Shown: positions 42,922 through 51,709 of the stretch, piece after piece
How the letters are laid out: every line of letters begins with the position of its first letter
Position numbering within the stretch: the first letter of the stretch is position 1
Source of the DNA: Gaetbulibacter_A aestuarii
GTDB taxonomy: Bacteria > Bacteroidota > Bacteroidia > Flavobacteriales > Flavobacteriaceae
Assembly (NCBI RefSeq): GCF_039537665.1
Contig: NZ_BAABAY010000002.1
Coordinates: 124,001 to 188,000 of the forward strand
Direction of reading: 5' to 3'
Length of the DNA stretch: 64,000 nucleotides
Position numbers and translations under genes: made by a program
Notes under the pieces: generated by a model
What the model was told of the DNA's origin: nothing
Databases searched by the model: none
What the model saw: only the letters and a program-made list of their open reading frames with translations

Positions 42922-44535
42922 ATGACAGCATTTTTCAGAAAAAAAGCGGCGAATGCCAAAGATGATATTTTAAGTGGAATTACGGTGGCTTTGGCTCTAG
43001 TTCCGGAAGCTGTAGCCTTCTCTTTTGTTGCTGGAGTAGATCCCCTTATCGGACTATATGCTGCTTTTATTGTGGGTTTTGTAACCTCAATCTTTGGAGG
43101 CCGACCTGGCATGATTAGTGGCGCAACGGGCGCTTTGGCGGTTGTTATGGTGAGTTTGGTAGCTGAAGGTAATGCTATGGGCGCCACTGGCGAAAATCTT
43201 GGATTGTACTATTTATTTGCTACGGTAATTTTAATGGGATGTTTTCAAATGCTGGCCGGTGTTTTTAAACTTGGGAAATTTGTTCGTTTGATACCGCATC
43301 CGGTAATGATGGGTTTTGTAAATGGTTTAGCCATTGTGATATTTTTATCGCAATTAAATATGTTCAAAGATGGCTCAGGAAACTGGTTCACAGGTCCGCG
43401 ATTGTTTGTTATGTTGGGGCTGGTACTCCTAACTATGGCGATTATGTTCTTTCTTCCAAAACTCAGTAAAAAATTGCCTGCAGCGCTTATGGCCATAATA
43501 ATTGTGTCTGCCATTGTCATATTTGGAAAACTAGATGTTGCTACCGTTGGAAGTTTTATACGAGACGGAGGAGGAACTGGATTAAAAGGTAGTTTACCTT
43601 CGTTTCAATGGGATCTGTTTTCTAAAATTCCATGGAATTGGCAAACCTTGAAATTTATAACTCCCTATGCCTTGATTCTTGCAGCCGTTGGATTAATAGA
43701 ATCACTAATGACGCTCAACCTTGTTGATGAACTTACAGAAACTCGCGGTAATGCCAATCGTGAATGTATGGCGCAAGGCGGTGCAAATATTATAACCGGT
43801 TTTTTTGGAGGTATGGGAGGCTGTGCCATGATTGGTCAATCTTTAATTAATATCAAATCTGGAGGACGTACGCGTTTGTCCGGGATTATCGCGTCGGTTT
43901 TACTCTTAATTTTTATCCTATTTGCTTCCGGACTTATTGAGCAAGTTCCTATCGCAGCCTTGGTAGGCGTTATGTTTATGGTAGTCATTGGGACTTTTGC
44001 CTGGAGTAGTTTTAGAATTTTGAATAAAATTCCTTTGAGCGATGTTATTGTTTTGGTAACCGTATCTGCTTTAACTATCGTTTTCGATTTGGCTATTGCT
44101 GTTTTTGCCGGAGTAATTATTAGTGCACTTGTATTCTCCTGGGAAAATGCAAAACGTATTCGCGCCAGAAAACGCATGAAAGATGATGGCACTAAAATTT
44201 ACGAAATTTGGGGTCCTTTGTTCTTTGGTTCTATTTTAGCTTTTAATGATAAGTTTGATGTTAAAAATGATCCCGATCATGTTGAAATTGATTTTGTAGA
44301 ATCACGTGTTTGCGATCATTCAGCTATAGAAGCCATCTACAATTTAGTGTTGAAATACGAAGAAGCCGGTAAGAGAATCAAATTAAAACATTTGAGTGAG
44401 GACTGTAAAGTATTGTTGTATAAATCGAGTCCGAAATTTGAGGAGGTCATTGTGGAAGCTATCGATGATCCCCGGTATCATTTAGCCGAGAATCCGGAAC
44501 GATTTACGAAAGGTTTAGGGGAATATAATCTTTAA
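42922..44535 (+). CDS. SulP family inorganic anion transporter
   Basis: The 537-aa protein has about 10-12 transmembrane helices with the SulP signature (ILSGITVALALVPEAVAFSFVAGVDPLIGLYAAF) and GRPGMISGATGALAVV, followed by a cytosolic STAS domain (about 435-525; VEIDFVESRVCDHSAIEAI). The family moves sulfate, bicarbonate or other anions with Na+ or H+. Short bacterial SulP proteins are often bicarbonate transporters, but substrate is not decided here. It ends directly adjacent to the convergent coaD gene. Confidence 0.94.
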   Translation: MTAFFRKKAANAKDDILSGITVALALVPEAVAFSFVAGVDPLIGLYAAFIVGFVTSIFGGRPGMISGATGALAVVMVSLVAEGNAMGATGENLGLYYLFATVILMGCFQMLAGVFKLGKFVRLIPHPVMMGFVNGLAIVIFLSQLNMFKDGSGNWFTGPRLFVMLGLVLLTMAIMFFLPKLSKKLPAALMAIIIVSAIVIFGKLDVATVGSFIRDGGGTGLKGSLPSFQWDLFSKIPWNWQTLKFITPYALILAAVGLIESLMTLNLVDELTETRGNANRECMAQGGANIITGFFGGMGGCAMIGQSLINIKSGGRTRLSGIIASVLLLIFILFASGLIEQVPIAALVGVMFMVVIGTFAWSSFRILNKIPLSDVIVLVTVSALTIVFDLAIAVFAGVIISALVFSWENAKRIRARKRMKDDGTKIYEIWGPLFFGSILAFNDKFDVKNDPDHVEIDFVESRVCDHSAIEAIYNLVLKYEEAGKRIKLKHLSEDCKVLLYKSSPKFEEVIVEAIDDPRYHLAENPERFTKGLGEYNL

Positions 44536-44991
44536 TTATTTCACTCGAACACTACCCGGAACTAATTTGGTATAATCCCCATGGTTTCGGATCACATCTC
44601 GGACAATAGAAGAGGCTATAAATGAAGTTCTAGCTGAGGTTAACAAGAATACCGTTTCAATCTCAGATAAACATCGATTGGTGTGCGCAATGGCTTTTTC
44701 AAACTCAAAATCAGCGGGATTTCGTAAACCTCTTAAAATAAATTCTACGCCAATTTCCTGACAAAAATCAACCGTCAAACCTTCATAAGTCATTACTTTT
44801 ACTTTAGGTTCATTTGCAAACGTTTCTTCTATAAAACGCTGGCGTTCATCTAAAGAGAACATATATTTTTTGTCTGAATTGACCCCAATCGCAACAATGA
44901 GCTCATCAAAAAGTGTTACACCTCGCGTGATAATATCGCAATGACCTAGAGTTAGCGGATCAAAAGATCCAGGAAATAAGGCTCGTTTCAT
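44536..44991 (-). CDS. coaD: Pantetheine-phosphate adenylyltransferase
   Basis: The 151-aa nucleotidyltransferase has LFPGSFDPLTLGH (TxGH motif), ILRGLRNPADFEFE and the C-terminal ISSTIVREV-like IASSIVRDV. It makes dephospho-CoA from phosphopantetheine and ATP. No gap separates it from the SulP stop codon. It has an exact TATCTTTG -10 box 16 bp upstream. Confidence 0.98.
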   Translation of the reverse strand: MKRALFPGSFDPLTLGHCDIITRGVTLFDELIVAIGVNSDKKYMFSLDERQRFIEETFANEPKVKVMTYEGLTVDFCQEIGVEFILRGLRNPADFEFEKAIAHTNRCLSEIETVFLLTSARTSFIASSIVRDVIRNHGDYTKLVPGSVRVK

Positions 44992-45007
44992 TGAATTTGA
45001 TTTAAAT

Positions 45008-45015
45008 CAAAGATA
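45008..45015 (-). promoter_or_regulatory. -10 box of coaD (TATCTTTG)
   Basis: Exact TAnnTTTG on the minus strand, 16 bp upstream of the start codon, in the 56-bp gap between coaD and ddl. Confidence 0.5.
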
Positions 45016-45047
45016 CTAATATTTGCTGAAGAAAAGATTTCTGAACT

Positions 45048-46022
45048 TTAATGCATCGCTTCATTAATGGCGTTTTCAAAAAGATCAGTTAAACTAATTC
45101 CGGCGGCAGCGGCTTGCTGAGGTAAAATACTCTCGCGCGTTAGTCCGGGTACCGTATTAATTTCCAATAAATAAGGTTCATCATTTTTAAAAATGAATTC
45201 ACTTCGGCTAAATCCGGAAAGTTTTAAAATGTTATAGATATTTTTTGCTGCTTCACGTACTTTATTCTCATAATCTTCAGAAATTCTGGCAGGTGTTATT
45301 TCCTGAGATTTTCCCAGATATTTGGCTTCGTAATCAAAAAATTCATTTTCAGAAACAATCTCAGTAATGGGTAAAACCGTTGTCTCTCCTTTATACGAGA
45401 TCACGCCTACAGAGACTTCAGTACCTTCCAAATACGTTTCAATAATGATTTCATCATCTTCTTTAAATGCGGTGTTTATGGCTTCCTGTAATTCACTTTG
45501 CTTATGAACTTTAGTAATTCCAAAACTGCTTCCGGCTTTATTCGCCTTAACAAAGCATGGTAAACCAACTTTTTTTACAATGGCTTCTTCATCAATAGGG
45601 TCGCCTAAATTCAAATAATAGGACGTTGCCATATTAATGCCATAAGGTTTAAGTACACTCAAGCAATCGCGTTTATTAAATGTTAGCGCTGCCTGGTACA
45701 TGTTGCAACTTGTTTGTGGTAATTGAATTAAATTAAAATAGGCTTGCATAAATCCGTCTTCACCGGGAGAACCGTGTATCGCATTAAAAACACAATCAAA
45801 CGTAATTTTTGACCCATTTAAAGTAATTGAAAAATTATTTTTATCAACCGGGAATTCATTTTCATTTTCGTCAACAAAAACCCATTTCTCCTTAAAAATA
45901 TGGATTCTGTAACACGCGTAACCAGCGGCTTTTAAAGTGTCGTAAACAACTTGCCCACTTTTTAGAGAGATTTGATATTCACTTGAATATCCACCCATAA
46001 TAATGGCGATGTTTTTTTTCAT
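45048..46022 (-). CDS. ddl: D-alanine--D-alanine ligase
   Basis: The 324-aa ATP-grasp enzyme has GGYSSEYQISLKSG at the N-terminus, HGSPGEDGFMQ, the ATP-binding PCFVKANKAGSSFGITKV, EVSVGVI and EINTVPGLTRES. It makes the D-Ala-D-Ala dipeptide for peptidoglycan. It is divergent from the PASTA-rluD pair. No exact -10 box was found. Confidence 0.98.
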   Translation of the reverse strand: MKKNIAIIMGGYSSEYQISLKSGQVVYDTLKAAGYACYRIHIFKEKWVFVDENENEFPVDKNNFSITLNGSKITFDCVFNAIHGSPGEDGFMQAYFNLIQLPQTSCNMYQAALTFNKRDCLSVLKPYGINMATSYYLNLGDPIDEEAIVKKVGLPCFVKANKAGSSFGITKVHKQSELQEAINTAFKEDDEIIIETYLEGTEVSVGVISYKGETTVLPITEIVSENEFFDYEAKYLGKSQEITPARISEDYENKVREAAKNIYNILKLSGFSRSEFIFKNDEPYLLEINTVPGLTRESILPQQAAAAGISLTDLFENAINEAMH

Positions 46023-46164
46023 TCAGGTTGTGATGTTAATCTCTGTTAAAGAGGACGTTTAAATTTTATGGTAATTAGTCTAAAACCTTACAATAAATCG
46101 TATCTATTATAAGTTAAGCTAAAATATCATATAAATTGGAAAAGAAAAAACACTGGCGTTTTTA

Positions 46165-46172
46165 TATATTTG
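46165..46172 (+). promoter_or_regulatory. -10 box of the PASTA-rluD operon (TATATTTG)
   Basis: Exact TAnnTTTG, 20 bp upstream of the ATG at 46193. It lies inside a longer open frame starting with TTG at 46136, which argues against that earlier start. Confidence 0.55.
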
Positions 46173-46192
46173 CTAAATATAAAAATCTTCAA

Positions 46193-46747
46193 ATGAGCAT
46201 CCTCAAATTCTTAAAAAGTAAAGTATTTCTTAAACAAATTCTATTAGCCGGTGCCGCCGTGCTGGTATTAAGTTTTATTTTGTTGAAGTGGTTAAGTGTT
46301 TATACTAACCACGGCGAATTTGAGATCGTACCTGATCTTACCGGAAAATCACTGAGTGTTGCTCAAATGACCCTCAAGGAAAATAATCTAGACCTGAAGG
46401 TGCAGGATTCTGCAAATTACAATCCGGATTATCCGAAATATTCCGTGATAGAGCAAGAGCCTCCTGCGGGATCTAAAGTTAAGGATAACAGGAAGATTTA
46501 CCTGACTATCAATCCTTCAGGATACAGACAAATTCGTGTTCCTGATCTTACCGAACGTACCCTAAGACAAGCCCAACCTACTCTGGAAGCCCTGGGGTTT
46601 AAAGTCGGTAAATTGGTGTATGTAGATAATATAGCCAAAGACATGGTACTTAAAATGATGCACGATGGCGAAACACTTAAAGAAGGAGATAAATTACCGA
46701 AAACTTCAGTTATCGACCTGGTTTTAGGAAATGGTAACCAACCTTAG
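46193..46747 (+). CDS. PASTA domain-containing membrane protein
   Basis: The 184-aa protein has a short cytosolic N-terminus, one transmembrane helix (about 16-36) and two PASTA domains, each with the VPDLTxxxLxxAQxxL pattern (about 46-108 and 116-180). There is no kinase domain, unlike Ser/Thr kinases of Gram-positive bacteria. PASTA domains bind peptidoglycan fragments, so a role in envelope sensing or cell-wall anchoring is possible. It lies 2 bp upstream of rluD and divergent from ddl. Confidence 0.92.
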   Translation: MSILKFLKSKVFLKQILLAGAAVLVLSFILLKWLSVYTNHGEFEIVPDLTGKSLSVAQMTLKENNLDLKVQDSANYNPDYPKYSVIEQEPPAGSKVKDNRKIYLTINPSGYRQIRVPDLTERTLRQAQPTLEALGFKVGKLVYVDNIAKDMVLKMMHDGETLKEGDKLPKTSVIDLVLGNGNQP

Positions 46748-46749
46748 AT

Positions 46750-47793
46750 ATGGAAGATTACACACCGCAATTTTCCGAGGATGATGATGAAGACCTGTAT
46801 GAGCACTATGCATTTGATGTAGAAAAAGGTCAGAAACCTTTACGTATCGATAAATACCTCATGAATTTTGTTGAAAATGCTACACGAAATAAGATTCAGG
46901 CGGCAGCAAAAGACGGTAGTGTTTATGTGAACGGAACACCAGTGAAGTCCAACTATAAAGTAAAACCATTCGATAAAATCCGAGTCCTTTTTAAGCATCC
47001 GCCACATGAAAATTTACTGGTTGGCGAACCCATTGATCTGGATATTATTTATGAAGATGATGTTTTATTAGTGGTTAACAAACCGGCAGGTATGGTGGTA
47101 CATCCCGGGCACGGAAATTACTCCGGAACACTTATTAACGGACTCATTTACCGCTTTGAAAATTTACCAAACAATTCCAGTGATCGTCCGGGATTAGTAC
47201 ACCGGATCGATAAGGATACCAGCGGACTATTAGTAGTGGCTAAAACGGAGCAGGCCATGGCGTACCTTTCTATGCAATTTGCTGAAAAAACCAGCGAACG
47301 GGAATATGTTGCTTTGGTTTGGGGAAATGTAGAGGATGATGAAGGTACCGTGGAAGGAGCTATAGGACGGCATCCAAAGAATCGTTTACAGAACACCGTT
47401 TTTTTAGGTGATGAAGCAGATAAAGGAAAACCCGCAGTTACGCATTATAAGGTTCTAGAACGCTTTGGATACGTTACCTTAGTATCATGTGTTTTGGAAA
47501 CCGGTCGAACCCATCAAATTCGGGTGCATATGAAACATATTGGGCATACTTTATTCAATGATGAACGCTATGGTGGCGACAAAATTCTGAAAGGAACAAC
47601 CTTCAGTAAATACAAACAATTTGTTGAAAATTGTTTTAAAGTTCTACCACGACAAGCGTTGCATGCAAAAACGCTTGGTTTTGAGCATCCTGTTACTCAC
47701 AAATTCATGCGCTTTGAAACGCCACTTCCGTTAGATATGGAACAATGTATCGAAAAGTGGCGCAATTACGCCAAACATCAGGAACTGGAATAA
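46750..47793 (+). CDS. rluD: RluA family pseudouridine synthase (RluD-like)
   Basis: The 347-aa protein has an N-terminal S4 RNA-binding domain (about 30-85), and the catalytic motif HRIDKDTSGLLVVAK with Asp154, then GRTHQIRVHMKHIGH. It isomerises uridines in 23S rRNA helix 69 by analogy with E. coli RluD. An acidic N-terminal extension of about 25 residues is present. Its gene follows the PASTA gene by 2 bp. Confidence 0.92.
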   Translation: MEDYTPQFSEDDDEDLYEHYAFDVEKGQKPLRIDKYLMNFVENATRNKIQAAAKDGSVYVNGTPVKSNYKVKPFDKIRVLFKHPPHENLLVGEPIDLDIIYEDDVLLVVNKPAGMVVHPGHGNYSGTLINGLIYRFENLPNNSSDRPGLVHRIDKDTSGLLVVAKTEQAMAYLSMQFAEKTSEREYVALVWGNVEDDEGTVEGAIGRHPKNRLQNTVFLGDEADKGKPAVTHYKVLERFGYVTLVSCVLETGRTHQIRVHMKHIGHTLFNDERYGGDKILKGTTFSKYKQFVENCFKVLPRQALHAKTLGFEHPVTHKFMRFETPLPLDMEQCIEKWRNYAKHQELE

Positions 47794-47857
47794 ATTACAT
47801 TTATAATTGTATTACAAATTATTCTTAATCTCTATTTTAAGAATGACTCTTGTATTG

Positions 47858-47865
47858 TATTTTTG
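47858..47865 (+). promoter_or_regulatory. -10 box of yaaA (TATTTTTG)
   Basis: Exact TAnnTTTG, 19 bp upstream of the ATG at 47885. Confidence 0.5.
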
Positions 47866-47884
47866 TTTTTGAAAAACCATTGTT

Positions 47885-48643
47885 ATGAAACTCGTTTTAT
47901 CACCAGCTAAATCTTTAGATTACGAAAGTGAATTACCAACAGACAGGTATACCGAACCGCAATTTTTAGAGCAATCAGAACGTCTTAATAAAATTCTCAA
48001 AAAGAAATCAGCCAAGGGCTTATCAAAATTAATGAGTATCTCTGATGCGTTGGGTCAATTGAACTACGAGCGAAATCAGGAATGGGAATTGCCATTTACT
48101 CAAGAAAATGCCCGTCCGGCGATGTACGCTTTTAACGGCGATGTATATAAAGGTTTGGATGCTTATACTATTCCTAAAGAAAAAATAGATACGCTAAACA
48201 ATACTGTTCGAATCTTATCTGGATTATACGGTATTTTAAAACCTACCGATCTTATCCAGCCGTATCGTTTGGAAATGGGAACTAAAATAGCTGTAGGAAG
48301 AAAGAAGAATTTGTATGAGTTCTGGAAAAAAGATATCACTAAAGCCTTGAATGAGGAACTTAAGGATGATGAAGTTTTCCTGAATCTGGCCAGTAATGAG
48401 TATTTTAAAGCTATCGATAAAAAAGCTTTGAAAGTGCCGGTAGTGGATGTTACCTTCAAGGACTTTAAGAACGGTAAATACAAGATTATTTCTTTTTTCG
48501 CTAAAGAAGCACGGGGATTAATGGCACGCTATGTTGTTGATACCAATGCCCAAACTGTAGACGACCTTAAAGGTTTTAATTATGGTGATTACAGTTATAG
48601 TGAAGAGATGTCGAAATCTGGCGAGCTGGTATTTATCCGATAG
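47885..48643 (+). CDS. yaaA: Peroxide stress protein YaaA
   Basis: The 252-aa protein has the YaaA/DUF328 text: LVLSPAKSLDYES at the N-terminus, ARPAMYAFNGDVYKGLDA, RILSGLYGILKPTDLIQPYRLEMGT and FFAKEARGLMARY. In E. coli, YaaA lowers free intracellular iron during peroxide stress and binds DNA. Length is normal. It stands between rluD and the convergent bTHX gene. Confidence 0.96.
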   Translation: MKLVLSPAKSLDYESELPTDRYTEPQFLEQSERLNKILKKKSAKGLSKLMSISDALGQLNYERNQEWELPFTQENARPAMYAFNGDVYKGLDAYTIPKEKIDTLNNTVRILSGLYGILKPTDLIQPYRLEMGTKIAVGRKKNLYEFWKKDITKALNEELKDDEVFLNLASNEYFKAIDKKALKVPVVDVTFKDFKNGKYKIISFFAKEARGLMARYVVDTNAQTVDDLKGFNYGDYSYSEEMSKSGELVFIR

Positions 48644-48648
48644 ATAAA

Positions 48649-48783
48649 CTACTTAACCTTCGCTTTTTCGTTGATATTGATTTTACTTTCTACCGAGCGT
48701 TTCTTTTTGATACGAGGACGTCTTGTGCCAAAAGTACCTCTGTGTATTTTTCCACGTTTCGTTTTTTTATCGCCTTTACCCAT
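48649..48783 (-). CDS. Small ribosomal subunit protein bTHX
   Basis: The 44-aa basic protein MGKGDKKTKRGKIHRGTFGT... matches the Thermus THX type: GKGD-KT-RGKI-RG-FG-RRP, then a Lys/Arg tail. THX sits in the head of the 30S subunit. The longer open frame from 48840 adds 19 hydrophobic residues not found in this family, so the start at 48783 is chosen. It is convergent with yaaA and divergent from the UDG-like gene. Confidence 0.93.
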   Translation of the reverse strand: MGKGDKKTKRGKIHRGTFGTRRPRIKKKRSVESKININEKAKVK

Positions 48784-48848
48784 AATTATTTGTTTATTTT
48801 GTTGAAATAATAAGATAATGAATTTTAAACTGAAAATCAAGTTTCAAC

Positions 48849-49502
48849 GTGTTTCATCATCAACATCCGTACGATCCCTTTATATTTGAAGATACTCACA
48901 AACTCATTGTTGGGACACTTCCACCACCGCGATTTTCAACAGGAGATCTTTTAGAACAAGATGTTGATTTTTGCTATGGAAGTTATTACAATTCCTTATG
49001 GCTTTTTATTGATAAAATTCACGATCTCAATTTGCGATATGATAATTCTGAGGAAGCTGTAAATCAAAGAAAAGCATTTCTAAAAAAGCATAACATTGGT
49101 GTTTGTGATATTGTTGATTCTTGTAAGCGAAAAAAAATTGATGCTTCAGATCTTGGTATGGAAGATGTTATACTTCGCGATCTTGTCGGGTATTTAAAAG
49201 TATATCCCAATGTGAAAACCCTATTATTTACTGGCGGAAACAGTAAGAATGGTCCGGAATATTTCTTCAGAAAACACTTAAAGGATTATGATTTGAAATT
49301 GCAACTTGTTTCAAACGAAATTCCACGTATTCATAAATTTGAATTATCGGGGCGCCTTATAAAAACGGTATCTTTAACTTCGGCTTCAGGTTCTGCGAAT
49401 CGTGCTATTGGAAGTATGCCGTTGTACAAACATTTAAAAGCAAAAAACCCTGAATTCAATACGTTTGATTTCAGGGTTCTGCAATATCAGGAATTCCTAT
49501 AA
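48849..49502 (+). CDS. Uracil-DNA glycosylase superfamily protein
   Basis: The 217-aa protein has features of the UDG superfamily: the N-terminal LIVGTLPPP (motif A position), CYGSYYNSLW, a GVCDIVDSCKRKK segment, and SLTSASGSANRAIG near the C-terminus (motif B position, where His-Pro is normal). It starts with GTG; no ATG is available. This is a less-studied family and activity on uracil is not certain. Other possible targets are hypoxanthine or mismatch bases. Confidence 0.75.
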   Translation: MFHHQHPYDPFIFEDTHKLIVGTLPPPRFSTGDLLEQDVDFCYGSYYNSLWLFIDKIHDLNLRYDNSEEAVNQRKAFLKKHNIGVCDIVDSCKRKKIDASDLGMEDVILRDLVGYLKVYPNVKTLLFTGGNSKNGPEYFFRKHLKDYDLKLQLVSNEIPRIHKFELSGRLIKTVSLTSASGSANRAIGSMPLYKHLKAKNPEFNTFDFRVLQYQEFL

Positions 49503-49505
49503 AAG

Positions 49506-51536
49506 TTATTTATCTGTTCTGTATTTTTCAAACCAGGAAAGAATGGCAGCCATTTTAGCCACCAGATTACTTGGTTTGGCGGCGATGCCATGAGACGCTC
49601 CAGGAATTCTTACCATTGCCGTTTCTACATTTTGTAATTTTAAGGCACCATAAAATTGTTCTGCTTCCGGAAGTGGTGTTCTGAAATCTTCTTCACCTCC
49701 TAAAACCATGGTTGGGGTCGTAACGTTGCCAACATAGCTTATCGGAGATCGCTTTAAATAACTTTCGGGATCTTCCCAGGGCTTTTTGGCAAACCAGTAT
49801 TTAGAAAAGTAGGCAATATTGTCTGAGTATAATGCAAAGCTGTACCAATTAATTACAGGCTTAGCAACTACCGCAGCTCTAAAACGGTCTGTTTTACCAA
49901 TAATCCAGGCCGTAAGTACACCACCGCCACTACCACCGGTAACAAATAAATTAGCTTCATCAATAAATCCTTTTTTCAATACAGCATCAACGCCCGACAT
50001 GAGATCATCGTAGTCATGATTTGGATAGTTGTGATGAATTTCATTACCGAAATCCATTCCGTAACTGGCACTTCCTCTTGGGTTACAATACAACACCACA
50101 TAACCTGCAGCAGCAAACTCCTGGATCTCTGCGGAAAACTCTGCACCGTAACTTAAGAAAGGACCACCATGTATTTCAAGAATAAAAGGGTATTTTTTTG
50201 AAGGATCAAAATCCGGTGGTGTTACCAGCCAGCCTTGAATTTTTTGTTGGTCATAAGAAGACTCCCACCATAATTCTTCAACCTTTCCAATAGTTCTGAA
50301 TGCAAAGAGATCGGCGTTCAAATCTGTTAGGCGTTTCCTGGTTTTTGAATCAGCTACACCCAGATCTGAAGGGTGTTCCGTACCACCAAGGGTATAAGCG
50401 AATCTATCCGTATTGGAAGCGGTAAAACTTCCGGAGTTATAAGGTCTTCCTATGGATAATCCTCCCAGGTTGCCGGTAATATCCTGAATTTTTCCGTTTA
50501 GTGAAATGGAAGCTAGTTTGGCATGACCCTGATCATAATATTTAAAATAAAGTCCTTTGCCATTGGAAAACCAGGTGATATTCTCGATACTTCTGTCAAA
50601 GTTTTTTGATATCAAACGGCTATTGGAGCCATCAGCATCCATGAGGTATAATTTATTTTGAGTATAGCCCAGTAATTCGTCGTCATAGCCTAAATAAGCT
50701 ATGGTTTTGCCATCCGGTGAAACCGAAGGGTCTATATCCGGACCAAAGCGATCGGTTAGCGCTTTTATACTACCATCAGTTAGGGAAATACTGTAGATCT
50801 CCGAGTCTCCGGGTTTTAATTCTTCAGGTTTATGTGCATTAGCTGAAAAATAAAGCATGTCATTGTTTTTAGACCAAACAGGATTTCCATGATCGTAGGC
50901 TTCAAAAGTGAGCTGTTTAGGTGTTCCACCCTGAACCGGTAAAGTGAATATTTGATTGTGACCCGGTTTAAGGTAGCCTTTACCATCACTGCGGTACTGT
51001 AATTTATCGATATAGATTGGAGGATCTTGCCAGGTTGCACCCTTAGGCTTCTCCGGCATTTTTATGATAGATGGATCTTTCTCCGGGACAAACATATCAA
51101 AAGCTATGGTTTGATCATCATAGGACCAACTGATGTTATTTGGAGCCTGCTCTCCATTAGTGAGCGCTGTTTCATCTTTACTATCTATCCAAAGCAAATA
51201 AACCTTAGTTTTTTCATCTGCTTTATTCGATTTATAAATGATCTTTTTACCATCATGTGACCATCTTGGAGTATTGTCATTTTGATTTCCAGTGGTTAAA
51301 GGCCGATTTTCAGTTCCATCAAAATTGATAATCCATAGATTGGATAAATTTTTATCGGTCGTGATATCCTTGAAATTCCTCACATAAATGATTCTTGAAC
51401 CATCGGGCGAGATCTGCGGATCTGAGACATACTCCATATCGAAGATATCCAGTAATTTTAAATTGGTCTTTTCCTGAGTGATCCCTTTCTGACTGAATAA
51501 CAACAGACAAAAGAGACTTAATACGAATTGTTTCAT
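49506..51536 (-). CDS. S9 family peptidase (prolyl oligopeptidase / acyl-peptidase type)
   Basis: The 676-aa protein has a signal peptide (MKQFVLSLFCLLLFSQKGITQ), a TolB-like beta-propeller region with repeats such as VSPDGKTIAYL, PRWSHDGKKIIY and WSYDDQTIAF, and a C-terminal alpha/beta hydrolase with the serine in TGGSGGGVLTAW, Asp in LGGEEDFRTP and His in PGASHGIA. The start at 51599 would place 21 residues before the signal peptide; ATG 51536 is preferred. It should hydrolyse peptides in the periplasm. Single gene. Confidence 0.93.
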   Translation of the reverse strand: MKQFVLSLFCLLLFSQKGITQEKTNLKLLDIFDMEYVSDPQISPDGSRIIYVRNFKDITTDKNLSNLWIINFDGTENRPLTTGNQNDNTPRWSHDGKKIIYKSNKADEKTKVYLLWIDSKDETALTNGEQAPNNISWSYDDQTIAFDMFVPEKDPSIIKMPEKPKGATWQDPPIYIDKLQYRSDGKGYLKPGHNQIFTLPVQGGTPKQLTFEAYDHGNPVWSKNNDMLYFSANAHKPEELKPGDSEIYSISLTDGSIKALTDRFGPDIDPSVSPDGKTIAYLGYDDELLGYTQNKLYLMDADGSNSRLISKNFDRSIENITWFSNGKGLYFKYYDQGHAKLASISLNGKIQDITGNLGGLSIGRPYNSGSFTASNTDRFAYTLGGTEHPSDLGVADSKTRKRLTDLNADLFAFRTIGKVEELWWESSYDQQKIQGWLVTPPDFDPSKKYPFILEIHGGPFLSYGAEFSAEIQEFAAAGYVVLYCNPRGSASYGMDFGNEIHHNYPNHDYDDLMSGVDAVLKKGFIDEANLFVTGGSGGGVLTAWIIGKTDRFRAAVVAKPVINWYSFALYSDNIAYFSKYWFAKKPWEDPESYLKRSPISYVGNVTTPTMVLGGEEDFRTPLPEAEQFYGALKLQNVETAMVRIPGASHGIAAKPSNLVAKMAAILSWFEKYRTDK

Positions 51537-51619
51537 AGAAATTTTTATTGGTTGGATAACGAATGTCGCATTTTTTTCGCTTAAAATAAAGTATTCCAAT
51601 TAAAATGATAAATTAACCA

Positions 51620-51627
51620 TACCTTTG
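51620..51627 (+). promoter_or_regulatory. -10 box of rhlE (TACCTTTG)
   Basis: Exact TAnnTTTG, giving a 5' leader of about 75 nt. The leader holds AACGTCCTGAACGGAC (51676-51691), a near-match to a sequence at the end of trpF. Long leaders are common for RNA helicases and other cold-regulated genes. Confidence 0.5.
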
Positions 51628-51709
51628 CGCCTTAATTTGAAGGAGATAGAAAATACATTGTTGTTGTTTATCTCAAACGTCCTGAACGGACCTTCCATAA
51701 ACACACCAT